Shown here piece after piece: positions 33,371 through 41,925 of a stretch of DNA of 64,000 bases. Position numbers and translations under genes: made by a program. Within the stretch, counting starts at the first letter, position 1, and each line of letters opens with the position of its first letter. The notes below the pieces were generated by a model. The model was not told where the DNA came from. It saw only the letters and a list, made by a program, of their open reading frames with translations, and did not search any database. The stretch is taken from the NCBI GenBank assembly GCA_910579735.1, contig CAJTUZ010000001.1, forward strand, positions 186,001 to 250,000, given 5' to 3'. The stretch comes from an uncultured Lachnospiraceae bacterium (lineage in GTDB: Bacteria > Bacillota > Clostridia > Lachnospirales > Lachnospiraceae).

Positions 33371-33730
33371 ATGAAAGATACTGTGACGACAGACAAAGAA
33401 ACATCCTGTCAGTGCGCAGGGGAAGCTGAGGAAATACTCTGCGGATGCTCTCATAAGAAGAAGGACCGTTCGGAGAAAGAATACAAAGATCTGATGAACC
33501 GCCTGAAACGGATAGAAGGGCAGGTGCGCGGCATTCAGGGAATGCTGCAAAAAGATGCTTACTGTACGGATGTGCTGGTGCAGGTGGCGGCAGTGAACGC
33601 CGCCTTAAACAGTTTCAGCAAAGAACTGCTTTCCAACCATCTGCGCACCTGCGTAACGGAAAATATTCGTGCGGGGAATGATGAAATTATAGACGAACTG
33701 GTCATACTGTTACAGAAACTGATGAAATGA
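33371..33730 (+). CDS. csoR: Copper-sensing repressor CsoR
   Basis: 119 residues. The all-helical CsoR/RcnR fold is clear in LMNRLKRIEGQVRGIQGMLQKDAYCTDVL. The Cu(I) ligands are C65, H90 and C94, the standard Cys-His-Cys set. An unusual 30-residue N-terminal extension carries four cysteines and a histidine (CQC, CGCSH), which might bind metal too. Upstream are two CsoR-type operators overlapping its promoter. The copper ATPase gene follows 62 bases later. The expected role is to repress the operon and release DNA when Cu(I) binds. Confidence 0.93.
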   Translation: MKDTVTTDKETSCQCAGEAEEILCGCSHKKKDRSEKEYKDLMNRLKRIEGQVRGIQGMLQKDAYCTDVLVQVAAVNAALNSFSKELLSNHLRTCVTENIRAGNDEIIDELVILLQKLMK

Positions 33731-33792
33731 GAAGTTTATAATAAGCGGCATAAATGATCTGCAGTACGATCGTGCGGAAAGGAGAGAAAGTC

Positions 33793-36324
33793 ATGGAACA
33801 ATATGCGGTTACCGGTATGAGCTGTGCGGCCTGCAGCAGCAGAGTAGAAAAGGCGGTATCGAAAGTACCCGGCGTAACGGGCTGTTCAGTCAGCCTGCTT
33901 ACCAATTCCATGGGCATTGAGGGGAGCGCTTCCCCCGAACAGATCATCGCAGCAGTGGAAGCGGCAGGTTACGGAGCTTCACAGAAAGGGCAGGGCAGCG
34001 CCGCTATAAAGGCGTCAGGTGCATCCGCGGACTATGAGGATATGCTCAAAGATAAGGAAACGCCTCTTTTAAAGAAAAGAATGTGGTTTTCCGTCTGTCT
34101 GCTCATACCGCTTATGTACTTTTCCATGGGACATATGATGTGGGGATGGCCGCTGCCTGCTTTTTTTGAGGGAAATCATATTGCGGTGGGACTTGTGCAG
34201 CTTCTTTTGACGATCGCAGTCATGATGATCAACCGGAAATTTTTCATAAGCGGCGGAAAGGGCCTGCTTCACGGCGCACCGAATATGGATACGTTAGTAG
34301 CCATGGGAGCGGGAGCTTCTTTCGTTTACAGCGTGTATGCTCTTTTTGCCATGACGGATGCGCAGGTAAAGGGTAATATGGAAGCGGTCATGGCCTTCAT
34401 GGACGAATTCTATTTTGAATCTGCAGCCATGATACTGACGCTGATCACTGTGGGGAAAATGCTGGAGGCACGTTCAAAAGGCAGAACGACGGATGCGCTG
34501 AAGGGACTGATGAAACTTGCACCGAAAAAAGCGGTGATCATAAGAGAAGGAAAAGAAACAGAGGTTGACATAACACAGGTTGTACAAGGAGATGAATTTG
34601 TTGTCAGACCGGGCGAAAACATTCCGGTGGACGGTATTGTGCTCGAGGGATGCAGCGCCGTCAATGAGGCGGCTCTTACCGGAGAAAGTATTCCGGTCGA
34701 TAAGCAGACGGGCGATAAAGTATCCGCCGCCACTTTGAACCAGTCGGGATTCCTGCGCTGTAAGGCAACGAGAGTCGGAGAAGATACGACGCTGTCGCAG
34801 ATTATCCGCATGGTCAGCGACGCCGCGGCAACAAAAGCGCCGATCGCCAAAGTCGCGGATAAGGTGTCGGGCGTTTTCGTACCGGCGGTGATCGGCATTG
34901 CGGTACTGACATGCATGATATGGCTGTTTGCGGGAGAAAGCTTCGGTTTTGCACTGGCGAGAGGCATATCGGTACTCGTTATCAGCTGTCCCTGTGCGCT
35001 CGGACTGGCGACGCCGGTGGCGATCATGGTCGGAAACGGCATGGGCGCGGGAAGCGGTATTATGTTCAAGACAGCGCAGTCACTGGAGCTTACCGGGAAA
35101 ACACAGATCGTTGCGCTTGACAAAACGGGAACCATCACAAGCGGAGAACCGAAGGTCACTGACATTCTGCCGGCAGGAAGCTGCTCGGAAGAAGAACTGC
35201 TCGCACTGGCCTTTTCATTGGAGCAAAAGAGCGAGCATCCGCTTGCTAAAGCAGTCATTGCCGCAGCGCAGGAAAAGGGGATACAGGCCGAAGCCGTGGA
35301 AGAATTTGCGGCTGCCGTAGGCAACGGGTTAAGCGGTATCCTGCAAAAAGAAGAGGCGGCAGGCGGCAATCTGCATTTTATCAAGTCGAAAACAGAGATT
35401 TCAGAAGAAACGCAAAAACAGGCGCAGAGACTTGCCGGAGAAGGCAAGACACCGCTGTTTTTCTGCAAAGGGAAAAGATTTTACGGGATCATTGCCGTTG
35501 CGGATGTGATGAAAGAAGACAGTGCCCGGGCAGTTAAGGAAATGCAGAATATGGGTATAAATGTAGTTATGTTAACCGGAGACAACGAGAGGACTGCAGA
35601 AGCGATCGGTGCGCAGGCCGGTGTTGACCGGGTGATCGCCGGTGTTTTACCGGATGGAAAAGAGGCCGTTATCAGACAGCTGCAGAAACAGGGCGCTGTG
35701 GCCATGGTCGGAGACGGGATCAATGATGCGCCCGCTCTGACAAGGGCAGATATCGGAATCGCGATAGGAGCCGGTACGGATATTGCCATCGATGCGGCGG
35801 ATGTGGTGCTTGTAAAGAGCCGGCTTGCCGATGTGCCTGCGGCAATACGTTTAAGCAGGGCAACGCTGAAAAATATCCATGAAAACTTATTCTGGGCATT
35901 TTTCTACAACGTGATCGGCATTCCGTTAGCTGCCGGTTTATGGTATCCCATATTCGGCTGGAAACTGAACCCGATGTTTGCAGCAGCGGCAATGAGTCTT
36001 TCAAGTTTCTGTGTGGTCTGTAATGCGCTGCGGCTTAATTTCTTCAAAATGTACAGTACCGGGAAAGATAAGAAAATGAAACAGACAGGAAAAAAAGAAA
36101 AGGAGAGTAAAAAGATGGAAAAAACGATGGAAATCGAAGGAATGATGTGCGGACACTGTGAGGCAGCGGTCAAAAAGGCATTAGAGGCGCTGCCGGAAGT
36201 AACGGAAGCGGTAGTAAGCCATGAAAAAGGAACGGCGATTGTCAGTCTGCAGGCACAGACCGCAGATGACGTGCTGCGCAAAGCTGTGGAAGAAAAAGAT
36301 TATAAGGTCATTTCCATAAATTAA
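33793..36324 (+). CDS. copA: Copper-exporting P1B-type ATPase with a CopZ-like C-terminal domain
   Basis: 843 residues from ATG 33793 (AAAGGAGA upstream). The order is an N-terminal heavy-metal domain with GMSCAAC (C11, C14), membrane helices, actuator domain with TGES, the ion-path motif SCPC (CPC at 399-401), phosphorylation site DKTGT (D443), the hinge GDGINDAP, and a last pair of membrane helices. A lysine-rich linker then joins a second heavy-metal domain with GMMCGHC at the very C-terminus. Copper ATPases normally carry such domains only at the N-terminus, with CopZ as a separate gene. The internal start described at 36115 could make the free chaperone as well. Confidence 0.95.
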   Translation: MEQYAVTGMSCAACSSRVEKAVSKVPGVTGCSVSLLTNSMGIEGSASPEQIIAAVEAAGYGASQKGQGSAAIKASGASADYEDMLKDKETPLLKKRMWFSVCLLIPLMYFSMGHMMWGWPLPAFFEGNHIAVGLVQLLLTIAVMMINRKFFISGGKGLLHGAPNMDTLVAMGAGASFVYSVYALFAMTDAQVKGNMEAVMAFMDEFYFESAAMILTLITVGKMLEARSKGRTTDALKGLMKLAPKKAVIIREGKETEVDITQVVQGDEFVVRPGENIPVDGIVLEGCSAVNEAALTGESIPVDKQTGDKVSAATLNQSGFLRCKATRVGEDTTLSQIIRMVSDAAATKAPIAKVADKVSGVFVPAVIGIAVLTCMIWLFAGESFGFALARGISVLVISCPCALGLATPVAIMVGNGMGAGSGIMFKTAQSLELTGKTQIVALDKTGTITSGEPKVTDILPAGSCSEEELLALAFSLEQKSEHPLAKAVIAAAQEKGIQAEAVEEFAAAVGNGLSGILQKEEAAGGNLHFIKSKTEISEETQKQAQRLAGEGKTPLFFCKGKRFYGIIAVADVMKEDSARAVKEMQNMGINVVMLTGDNERTAEAIGAQAGVDRVIAGVLPDGKEAVIRQLQKQGAVAMVGDGINDAPALTRADIGIAIGAGTDIAIDAADVVLVKSRLADVPAAIRLSRATLKNIHENLFWAFFYNVIGIPLAAGLWYPIFGWKLNPMFAAAAMSLSSFCVVCNALRLNFFKMYSTGKDKKMKQTGKKEKESKKMEKTMEIEGMMCGHCEAAVKKALEALPEVTEAVVSHEKGTAIVSLQAQTADDVLRKAVEEKDYKVISIN
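36115..36324 (+). CDS. Possible internal translation product: free CopZ-like copper chaperone
   Basis: Within the copA frame, AGGAG at 36101-36105 stands 9 bases before an in-frame ATG at 36115. Starting there would give a 69-residue heavy-metal-associated domain with GMMCGHC, the normal size and fold of CopZ. The same DNA is also translated as the CopA C-terminus. Making both a fused and a free domain would resemble the E. coli copA case, where a frameshift produces a small chaperone. Use of this start is inferred from the site and not shown. Confidence 0.5.
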   Translation: MEKTMEIEGMMCGHCEAAVKKALEALPEVTEAVVSHEKGTAIVSLQAQTADDVLRKAVEEKDYKVISIN

Positions 36325-36329
36325 AAGAG

Positions 36330-36358
36330 TGGACTTTTTCTTTCGGAATTTGTATAAT
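36330..36358 (+). promoter_or_regulatory. Promoter for the FapA-like gene
   Basis: TGGACT (36330-36335), 17 bases, TATAAT (36353-36358). It lies 34 bases before the start codon and just after the copA stop. Confidence 0.6.
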
Positions 36359-36391
36359 AATAAAGATACATTATAAATAAGAAAGGCTGGA

Positions 36392-38464
36392 ATGATTATG
36401 CAGAAAAATCCGACTTCATCTCATAACGCTGAGTTTGCCATGATGGAAAATGCAGAATACATGAAAGAACAGCGTCAGGAGATATTTCTGGGAAAAGAAG
36501 AGGGGTTGGATGTTTCACTGTATTCCAATCCGGAACTCAACTGGCTTCAAATGGAACAGATCCGAATGGGAATTAAGGATAAGGTAGATGTTACGGCATA
36601 TGCCGATCCTTCTTACAGTTACGAGACCATGAAACAGATCCGGCTTTCTTTTTATTCTTCTAATGATCTCAGCGGGTATCTGGACAGGGGATTCGTGGAT
36701 GACGAATTGGAACAGATCCGACTGGCGCTGGAAGAAGGACTGCCGATCGAAACCTGGCTGACAGATGATATGTATGTGCAGCAGATCTATGAAATCAGAA
36801 TCGGTATGTATGAGGGACTGGATGTTTCCGTATATGCCGATTCCAAATATAACTGGATGCAGATGCGCGAAATCCGTCTGGGCCTGGAGAAGAAACTGAA
36901 AGTATCGTTTTATACAAACAGTCTGTTCAGTCATTGGCAGATGCAGGAGATCCGTCTGGGACTGGAAGCCGGATTGGATGTGACGCCTTATGCCAGACTG
37001 CTCTTTTCCGCTTCGGATATGAAGGAAAAAAGGCAGAATCTGATGAAGGAAAAGACGAAACGGCATGCCGAATCCGAAAAACAGGGGATCGATATCCAGT
37101 CATATGTGAAAAAAGAATTCAGTATTTTTGTAGAAGATAACGGAAATAAAGCCTTTGGATTTATACCCTGGATTCCCGGTAATATGGTTACTGCGGAAGA
37201 TATTTATGATGCCCTGGAAAAAAGAGGAATCGTTGTCGGAATCAATCAAGAAGCCATTACCGACATGATAAAGAAAAGAAGAATGAATGAAAAAATTCTG
37301 ATTGCCGAAGGGACGCCTGCGGAAGCCGGTGAGAACGGATGGTATGAGTTTTTCGTCCGGCTGGATCTCCCCCGTATTCCGGCTCCGCTTCCGGATGGAG
37401 GCGTTGACTACGTCAATATTGAGGCTTTCGAGATGGTTGACGAAGGAGAGAAGATCGCGGTCTATCATCCGGCACAAAAAGGGGTAGATGGACAGAATGT
37501 CTTCGGCGAAGTGCTTCACGCGAATAAAGGGATTGAGAAAAAACCGCTAAAAGGACAAGGGTTTACCATCGCACCCGATGGGGTGACATACCTTTCCCGC
37601 CTGAACGGAAAATTCGAATATTTGAACGGCCGCATTATTATTTCCAATATGATCGTCGTACGGGAAGATGTAACGGCTGTTACGGGGAAACTTGAAGTTG
37701 ACGGTTCCGTACATGTAATCGGCAGCGTTTATTCGGGAGGCTATATTTCCGCGACGGGCGATATTATTATCGAACATAATGTGCAGGCGGGCAGATTGAT
37801 TGCCGGCGGCAATATTATGATCAAAAAGGGAAGCTGTTCCAAGAATGACTGCTTTATCGAGGCCAAAGGCGAAGTTTCCGGCAGTTTCTTTGAAGCTGCC
37901 AATATCGAGGCCGGAGGTAATGTAAGGGCCAACTATATTATGAACAGTAATATCAACACGATGGGGAAGGTGATCGTATCCGGCAGCAAAGGAATGCTGC
38001 TCGGCGGGAAAGCCTGCGCGGTAATGGGAGTCGATACGTTTAATCTGGGGAATAAATCTCATATCAAAACCTATCTGGAAGTCGGAAGAAATAAGCTTTA
38101 CGATAAGAAGCAGGCTATGTTTACAGAGAAAAGAGAGCAGATTTTATCGGAATTGTCCATGTTAGAGGAGAAGTGGCATAAGATACTGCAGGAGTTTCCG
38201 CCGGACAAAGAACAGGCAGAAACGCTGATCAAGAAACTAAACGCCGCCATTGTGGCGAAAGACCATGAACTGGCCGACCTGGATGCGGATATCTCCAAAC
38301 TTACCAATCTGACAGATCAGGATATGAAAGCTGTCTATGTCAGAGGAAATGCATATGAAGGGAGTATTATTGAAATCAATACGTTCAAATATATGCTGCC
38401 GGCAAATGTGAGCAGGGTTATTTTCAAATTGAGAAATAAAAATGTCGTTATGGTAAAATTATAA
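36392..38464 (+). CDS. FapA (DUF342) family protein with seven N-terminal 26-residue repeats
   Basis: 690 residues. The C-terminal two thirds (about 235-690) is a FapA/DUF342 beta-helix protein: the DLPRIPAPLPDGGVDY region, YHPAQKGVDGQNVFGE, the GGYISATGDIIIEHNVQAGRLIAGG right-handed helix (split turns), and a C-terminal coiled coil (575-640). The N-terminal third is a tandem array of seven units of exactly 26 residues (about 29-210) with consensus EIRLGLEEGLDVS-x-YA ending QM. FapA-like proteins in other bacteria affect flagella, adhesion or cell envelope, but no mechanism is settled. It precedes a REC-HD-GYP gene by 26 bases, suggesting a link to cyclic di-GMP signalling. Confidence 0.85.
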   Translation: MIMQKNPTSSHNAEFAMMENAEYMKEQRQEIFLGKEEGLDVSLYSNPELNWLQMEQIRMGIKDKVDVTAYADPSYSYETMKQIRLSFYSSNDLSGYLDRGFVDDELEQIRLALEEGLPIETWLTDDMYVQQIYEIRIGMYEGLDVSVYADSKYNWMQMREIRLGLEKKLKVSFYTNSLFSHWQMQEIRLGLEAGLDVTPYARLLFSASDMKEKRQNLMKEKTKRHAESEKQGIDIQSYVKKEFSIFVEDNGNKAFGFIPWIPGNMVTAEDIYDALEKRGIVVGINQEAITDMIKKRRMNEKILIAEGTPAEAGENGWYEFFVRLDLPRIPAPLPDGGVDYVNIEAFEMVDEGEKIAVYHPAQKGVDGQNVFGEVLHANKGIEKKPLKGQGFTIAPDGVTYLSRLNGKFEYLNGRIIISNMIVVREDVTAVTGKLEVDGSVHVIGSVYSGGYISATGDIIIEHNVQAGRLIAGGNIMIKKGSCSKNDCFIEAKGEVSGSFFEAANIEAGGNVRANYIMNSNINTMGKVIVSGSKGMLLGGKACAVMGVDTFNLGNKSHIKTYLEVGRNKLYDKKQAMFTEKREQILSELSMLEEKWHKILQEFPPDKEQAETLIKKLNAAIVAKDHELADLDADISKLTNLTDQDMKAVYVRGNAYEGSIIEINTFKYMLPANVSRVIFKLRNKNVVMVKL

Positions 38465-38490
38465 AAGAGAGAAGGAGGTATAGGCAGAAA

Positions 38491-39588
38491 GTGGTACGCG
38501 ATACAATTTTGATTTTGGAAGAAGATGATGACAGCCGCGCAAAACTGACTGAGATATTTCAGGGAAAATATAAAGTACTGGCATTTTCAAATGAGAAAGA
38601 CGGAATAGAGATTTTGCGGACACAGGCCGCTTCTTTGGCTGTTGTTCTGGTGAACCTGATGATACCTGCCCGGGATGATTTTCAGGTGCTGAGGCGGTTG
38701 AGCGAGAAAATGTTTTTAAGCCGGATTCCGTTTATCATGATCACGAGCGAGCAAACGACCCAGTACGAGAAAAGAGGATATGAATACGGTATCGTAAGTT
38801 ATATTAAGAAACCCTTTCATACCGGGATTATTAAACAGTTAGTGGACAACGTGGTGGAAGTTTTCCAGTATAAAATGGAACTGGAACTTACGGTAAAGAC
38901 CCAGACGGAAAAGCTGAAAAAGCAGAACGCCATGTTAAAGAAAATGGCGGAAAAACAAAGACATATGAATGAAGTTCTGATCGAGTCCCTGAGCAATGTC
39001 GTGGAATTCAGAAATCTGGAATCGGAACAGCACATAAAAAGAATACGTGCTTTTACAATCTGTCTTGGAAGAAGCGTTATGAAGCTGTACCCGGAATACG
39101 AGCTTACAGAAGAAAAACTGGATATCATTAGCTGGGCTTCTTCTCTGCATGATATCGGAAAGATTGTTATTCCGGACAATATTATCTTAAAAGCCGGCAA
39201 GCTGACTGCGGATGAGTATGAGATTATCAAATCTCATACGACCAAGGGCGCAGAAATTTTGGAAAGAGTCCTTCATATAGACAGCAAAGTATTTAGTGAT
39301 TATGCATACGACATAGCGAGACATCATCATGAAAAATATGATGGAAACGGCTATCCGGACGGCTTGAAAGGAGAAGAAATCAGCATCGCGGCTCAGATCG
39401 TGTCTTTGGTGGATGTATATGATGCACTGACATCTCGAAGAGTCTATAAGGCAGCCTACGAAACGGAAAAAGCATATCAGATGATCATCAATGGGCAGAG
39501 CGGCATCTTTTCTTCTAAATTATTAAATGCATTTACCGAGGCAAGGGAAGAATTTGAAAAGATCGTAAAGAACTACTGCGACGATTGA
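38491..39588 (+). CDS. Pseudo-receiver HD-GYP protein (predicted cyclic di-GMP phosphodiesterase)
   Basis: 365 residues, starting with GTG after AAGGAGG. The N-terminal receiver domain (5-125) keeps the acidic pocket (EEDDD, 10-14) and the KPF lysine, but the phosphoacceptor position is N55 (VVLVNLMIP) instead of aspartate, so ordinary phosphorylation is unlikely. A coiled linker (130-165) leads to an HD-GYP domain with all expected metal residues: H181, H220-D221 (HDIGK), H250, H279-H280-E281 and D308, and the GNGYP signature at 285-289. It should therefore degrade cyclic di-GMP while being controlled by something other than phosphorylation. It is probably co-transcribed with the FapA-like gene. 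Confidence 0.9.
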   Translation: MVRDTILILEEDDDSRAKLTEIFQGKYKVLAFSNEKDGIEILRTQAASLAVVLVNLMIPARDDFQVLRRLSEKMFLSRIPFIMITSEQTTQYEKRGYEYGIVSYIKKPFHTGIIKQLVDNVVEVFQYKMELELTVKTQTEKLKKQNAMLKKMAEKQRHMNEVLIESLSNVVEFRNLESEQHIKRIRAFTICLGRSVMKLYPEYELTEEKLDIISWASSLHDIGKIVIPDNIILKAGKLTADEYEIIKSHTTKGAEILERVLHIDSKVFSDYAYDIARHHHEKYDGNGYPDGLKGEEISIAAQIVSLVDVYDALTSRRVYKAAYETEKAYQMIINGQSGIFSSKLLNAFTEAREEFEKIVKNYCDD

Positions 39589-39721
39589 CGGTGAAAGAAA
39601 CTGTGTGCATCCCGGCCGTATAAAGATATATTATACGACGTCTGTATCATATAATATAAAAACCAGTTATCGGAGCGCTCAGGGCAATCTGAGCAAAGCA
39701 TCCGAAAACGGAGCGTGCACA

Positions 39722-41668
39722 GTGGACTCACAGAAATATGAAAATCTTTTAAATCTTGCTTTGGATACCGAGGAATCGGTGAGAAGCAAATCATTGGATC
39801 TGAATGTTGGTTATGAAAAAGAGGACAATACCTGGGAGTTGATCGTGAAATATCACGGCAGCTTACAGCAGGGATTGTCCTCTTTTTTTGACCTGCCGCA
39901 GGGAAATCTGCTGCGGATAGAAGAACTGATCGCGGGGTATGCGATCCTGACGGTACCGGAGCTGTTCATGGATGCGCTTGCGGCAGTAGAGGAAATTGAA
40001 TATATTGAAAAGCCGAAAAGACTTTTTTTTCAGATATTACAGGAAAAAACCGCTTCCTGCATCATACCGGGGAGTCCGCTTGCCAATTCGCTGCGTGGAC
40101 AGGGCGTATTGACAGCGGTGATCGATTCGGGGATTGCATGGCGAAACAGGGATTTTCGCAATGCGGATGGAACGAGCAGAATCCGCTATCTGTGGGATCA
40201 GACTTTGCAGGCGGAAACGGTTTGGGAGCGGATCGAACAAAACGAACTGCTTTCTGCAAAAAGACAGACAGAATATGCCCCGCCGCAGGGATTTCTGACC
40301 GGTGTGGAGTTTAACCAGGCGCAGATCAACGAAGCGCTCAACCTGTCTTCGGAAGCGGAAGGCAGCCTGTTGATACCGAGCGTGGATACATCGGGGCACG
40401 GCACGGCGGTAGCCGGTATCGCCGCAGGAAACGGGATGACGTCAGGCGGTGTGAATGCAGGCGTTGCACCGGAGAGCGAACTGATCATTGTCAAACTCGG
40501 CACGCCCAGACCGGATTCCTTTCCAAGGACGACGGAACTGATGCGTGCGCTGACCTATGTTGTCAGAAAATCATTGGAACTGCGCCAACCGATGGCAGTG
40601 AATCTGAGTTTCGGCAATACCTATGGTGCGCATAACGGGACGTCCCTTCTGGAACGGTTTATTGACAATGTTTCGGAAATCGGCAGAACCGTTATCTGTG
40701 TAGGAAGCGGCAATGAAGGCGCTTCCGGCGGACATACCGGAGGGAGCGTAGGCCGGACCGGGACTGGCATAAGCGCTGTGGACGGAGGCGGTACACAGAC
40801 AGGAACCGGTATGGGAGCGGCGCCAAACGGCGGAGGAAACGCTGCAGATGGGGCGGCAGTAACAAATGTGGAACTGGTAGTCGGCAATTATGAAACCGGT
40901 TTGAACGTGCAGCTTTGGAAAGACTACACGGACCGTTATACCATTCACTTGATCTCTCCTACAGGGGAAGAGTTTTCGGTAGATACGGCCAGTCCGGGGA
41001 AACAGACATACTTTCTGGAGCAGACCAGAATCCTGTTATACAACGGAGAGCCGGCGCCGTATCTGACGAGTCAGGAAATTTATTTTGATTTCCTTCCTGC
41101 TGCGGATAATCGATATATAGACAGCGGTGTCTGGACTTTCCGGTTGGAGCCGGTTAAGACGGTGACCGGCAATTACACTTTTTATCTGCCATCGGAAACC
41201 GTTCGTTCCGGGCAGACACGTTTCGTCCGGCCGACGCCCGATGTCACATTAACAATTCCTTCTACGGCCTCCAAAGTGATAACCGTAGGAGCGTACCAGA
41301 CCGGACTGGAAGCCTATGCCGATTTTTCCGGCCGCGGTTATCTGTATCAGGACCGTCTCGGCAGCCGTATTGAAGGTTCCTTTATCAAACCGGATCTGGT
41401 GGCGCCGGGCGTCGGCATTCTGGCCCCTACCAGAGAGGGGACATATGCCGTCGTCTCCGGCACATCCTTTGCAGCGCCGTTTGTCACCGGGGCTGCGGCA
41501 CTGCTGATGCAGTGGGGGATCGTCGATGGCAATGATCCGTACCTGTATGGGGAGAAGGTGAAGGCGTATCTGAGAAAAGGGGCGCAGCCGATCAGGGGAG
41601 AACGGGAATACCCGAATGAGAGGGTTGGATGGGGGGCGCTTTGTGTCGAAAATAGTCTGCCGGGGTAG
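39722..41668 (+). CDS. S8 family peptidase, CspB-like subtilase
   Basis: 648 residues from GTG at 39722 (GGAG 8 bases upstream; an upstream ATG at 39605 adds an atypical stretch). The N-terminal 110 residues match the prodomain type of clostridial CspB-like subtilases. The catalytic triad is D135 (AVIDSGIAW), H226 (SGHGTAVAG) and S582 (SGTSFAAP), with the oxyanion asparagine in GSGNEG (331). A glycine/threonine-rich insertion (about 335-378) follows GNEG. A jelly-roll-type insert lies between the asparagine and the serine, as in CspB. Csp proteases process spore germination proteins in Clostridia, but vegetative relatives are common. No signal peptide is visible. Confidence 0.88.
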   Translation: MDSQKYENLLNLALDTEESVRSKSLDLNVGYEKEDNTWELIVKYHGSLQQGLSSFFDLPQGNLLRIEELIAGYAILTVPELFMDALAAVEEIEYIEKPKRLFFQILQEKTASCIIPGSPLANSLRGQGVLTAVIDSGIAWRNRDFRNADGTSRIRYLWDQTLQAETVWERIEQNELLSAKRQTEYAPPQGFLTGVEFNQAQINEALNLSSEAEGSLLIPSVDTSGHGTAVAGIAAGNGMTSGGVNAGVAPESELIIVKLGTPRPDSFPRTTELMRALTYVVRKSLELRQPMAVNLSFGNTYGAHNGTSLLERFIDNVSEIGRTVICVGSGNEGASGGHTGGSVGRTGTGISAVDGGGTQTGTGMGAAPNGGGNAADGAAVTNVELVVGNYETGLNVQLWKDYTDRYTIHLISPTGEEFSVDTASPGKQTYFLEQTRILLYNGEPAPYLTSQEIYFDFLPAADNRYIDSGVWTFRLEPVKTVTGNYTFYLPSETVRSGQTRFVRPTPDVTLTIPSTASKVITVGAYQTGLEAYADFSGRGYLYQDRLGSRIEGSFIKPDLVAPGVGILAPTREGTYAVVSGTSFAAPFVTGAAALLMQWGIVDGNDPYLYGEKVKAYLRKGAQPIRGEREYPNERVGWGALCVENSLPG

Positions 41669-41687
41669 AATGGAGTAGTTTTTTAGG

Positions 41688-41739
41688 ATAATAAGCGCTT
41701 TATTTTGTGATGTATAGTGTCGAATAAAGTGCTTATTAT
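41688..41739 (+). terminator. 17-base inverted repeat after the subtilase gene
   Basis: The arms at 41688-41704 and 41723-41739 match at 16 of 17 positions, with an 18-base loop. It lies 20 bases after the stop codon and could be a terminator, although the tail is not T-rich. It also marks the left edge of an AT-rich islet. Confidence 0.45.
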
Positions 41740-41925
41740 GCATTGCTTTGATGCTGAATTGACAGTTAATTAAGCTAAATATGAATGATGTTTTTTAAAA
41801 CAAAGCAAAATTCATGAAGCAATTAAAGAACTTATGTTCGAAAAATGATTGAAGAAACAGAGGTAACATGATATACTTTTACATAGAAAATAAGAATTTG
41901 ATTAGTACAGTGTGAGAGAAAAAGG

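Noticed and set aside
33044..33550. - strand open frame of 168 codons
   Set aside because: It runs through the csoR promoter, both CsoR operators and half of csoR; no ribosome binding site or recognisable domain.
39605..39721. Upstream extension of the subtilase
   Set aside because: The added residues do not match CspB-like N-termini, and a GTG with GGAG at the correct distance starts the typical prodomain at 39722.
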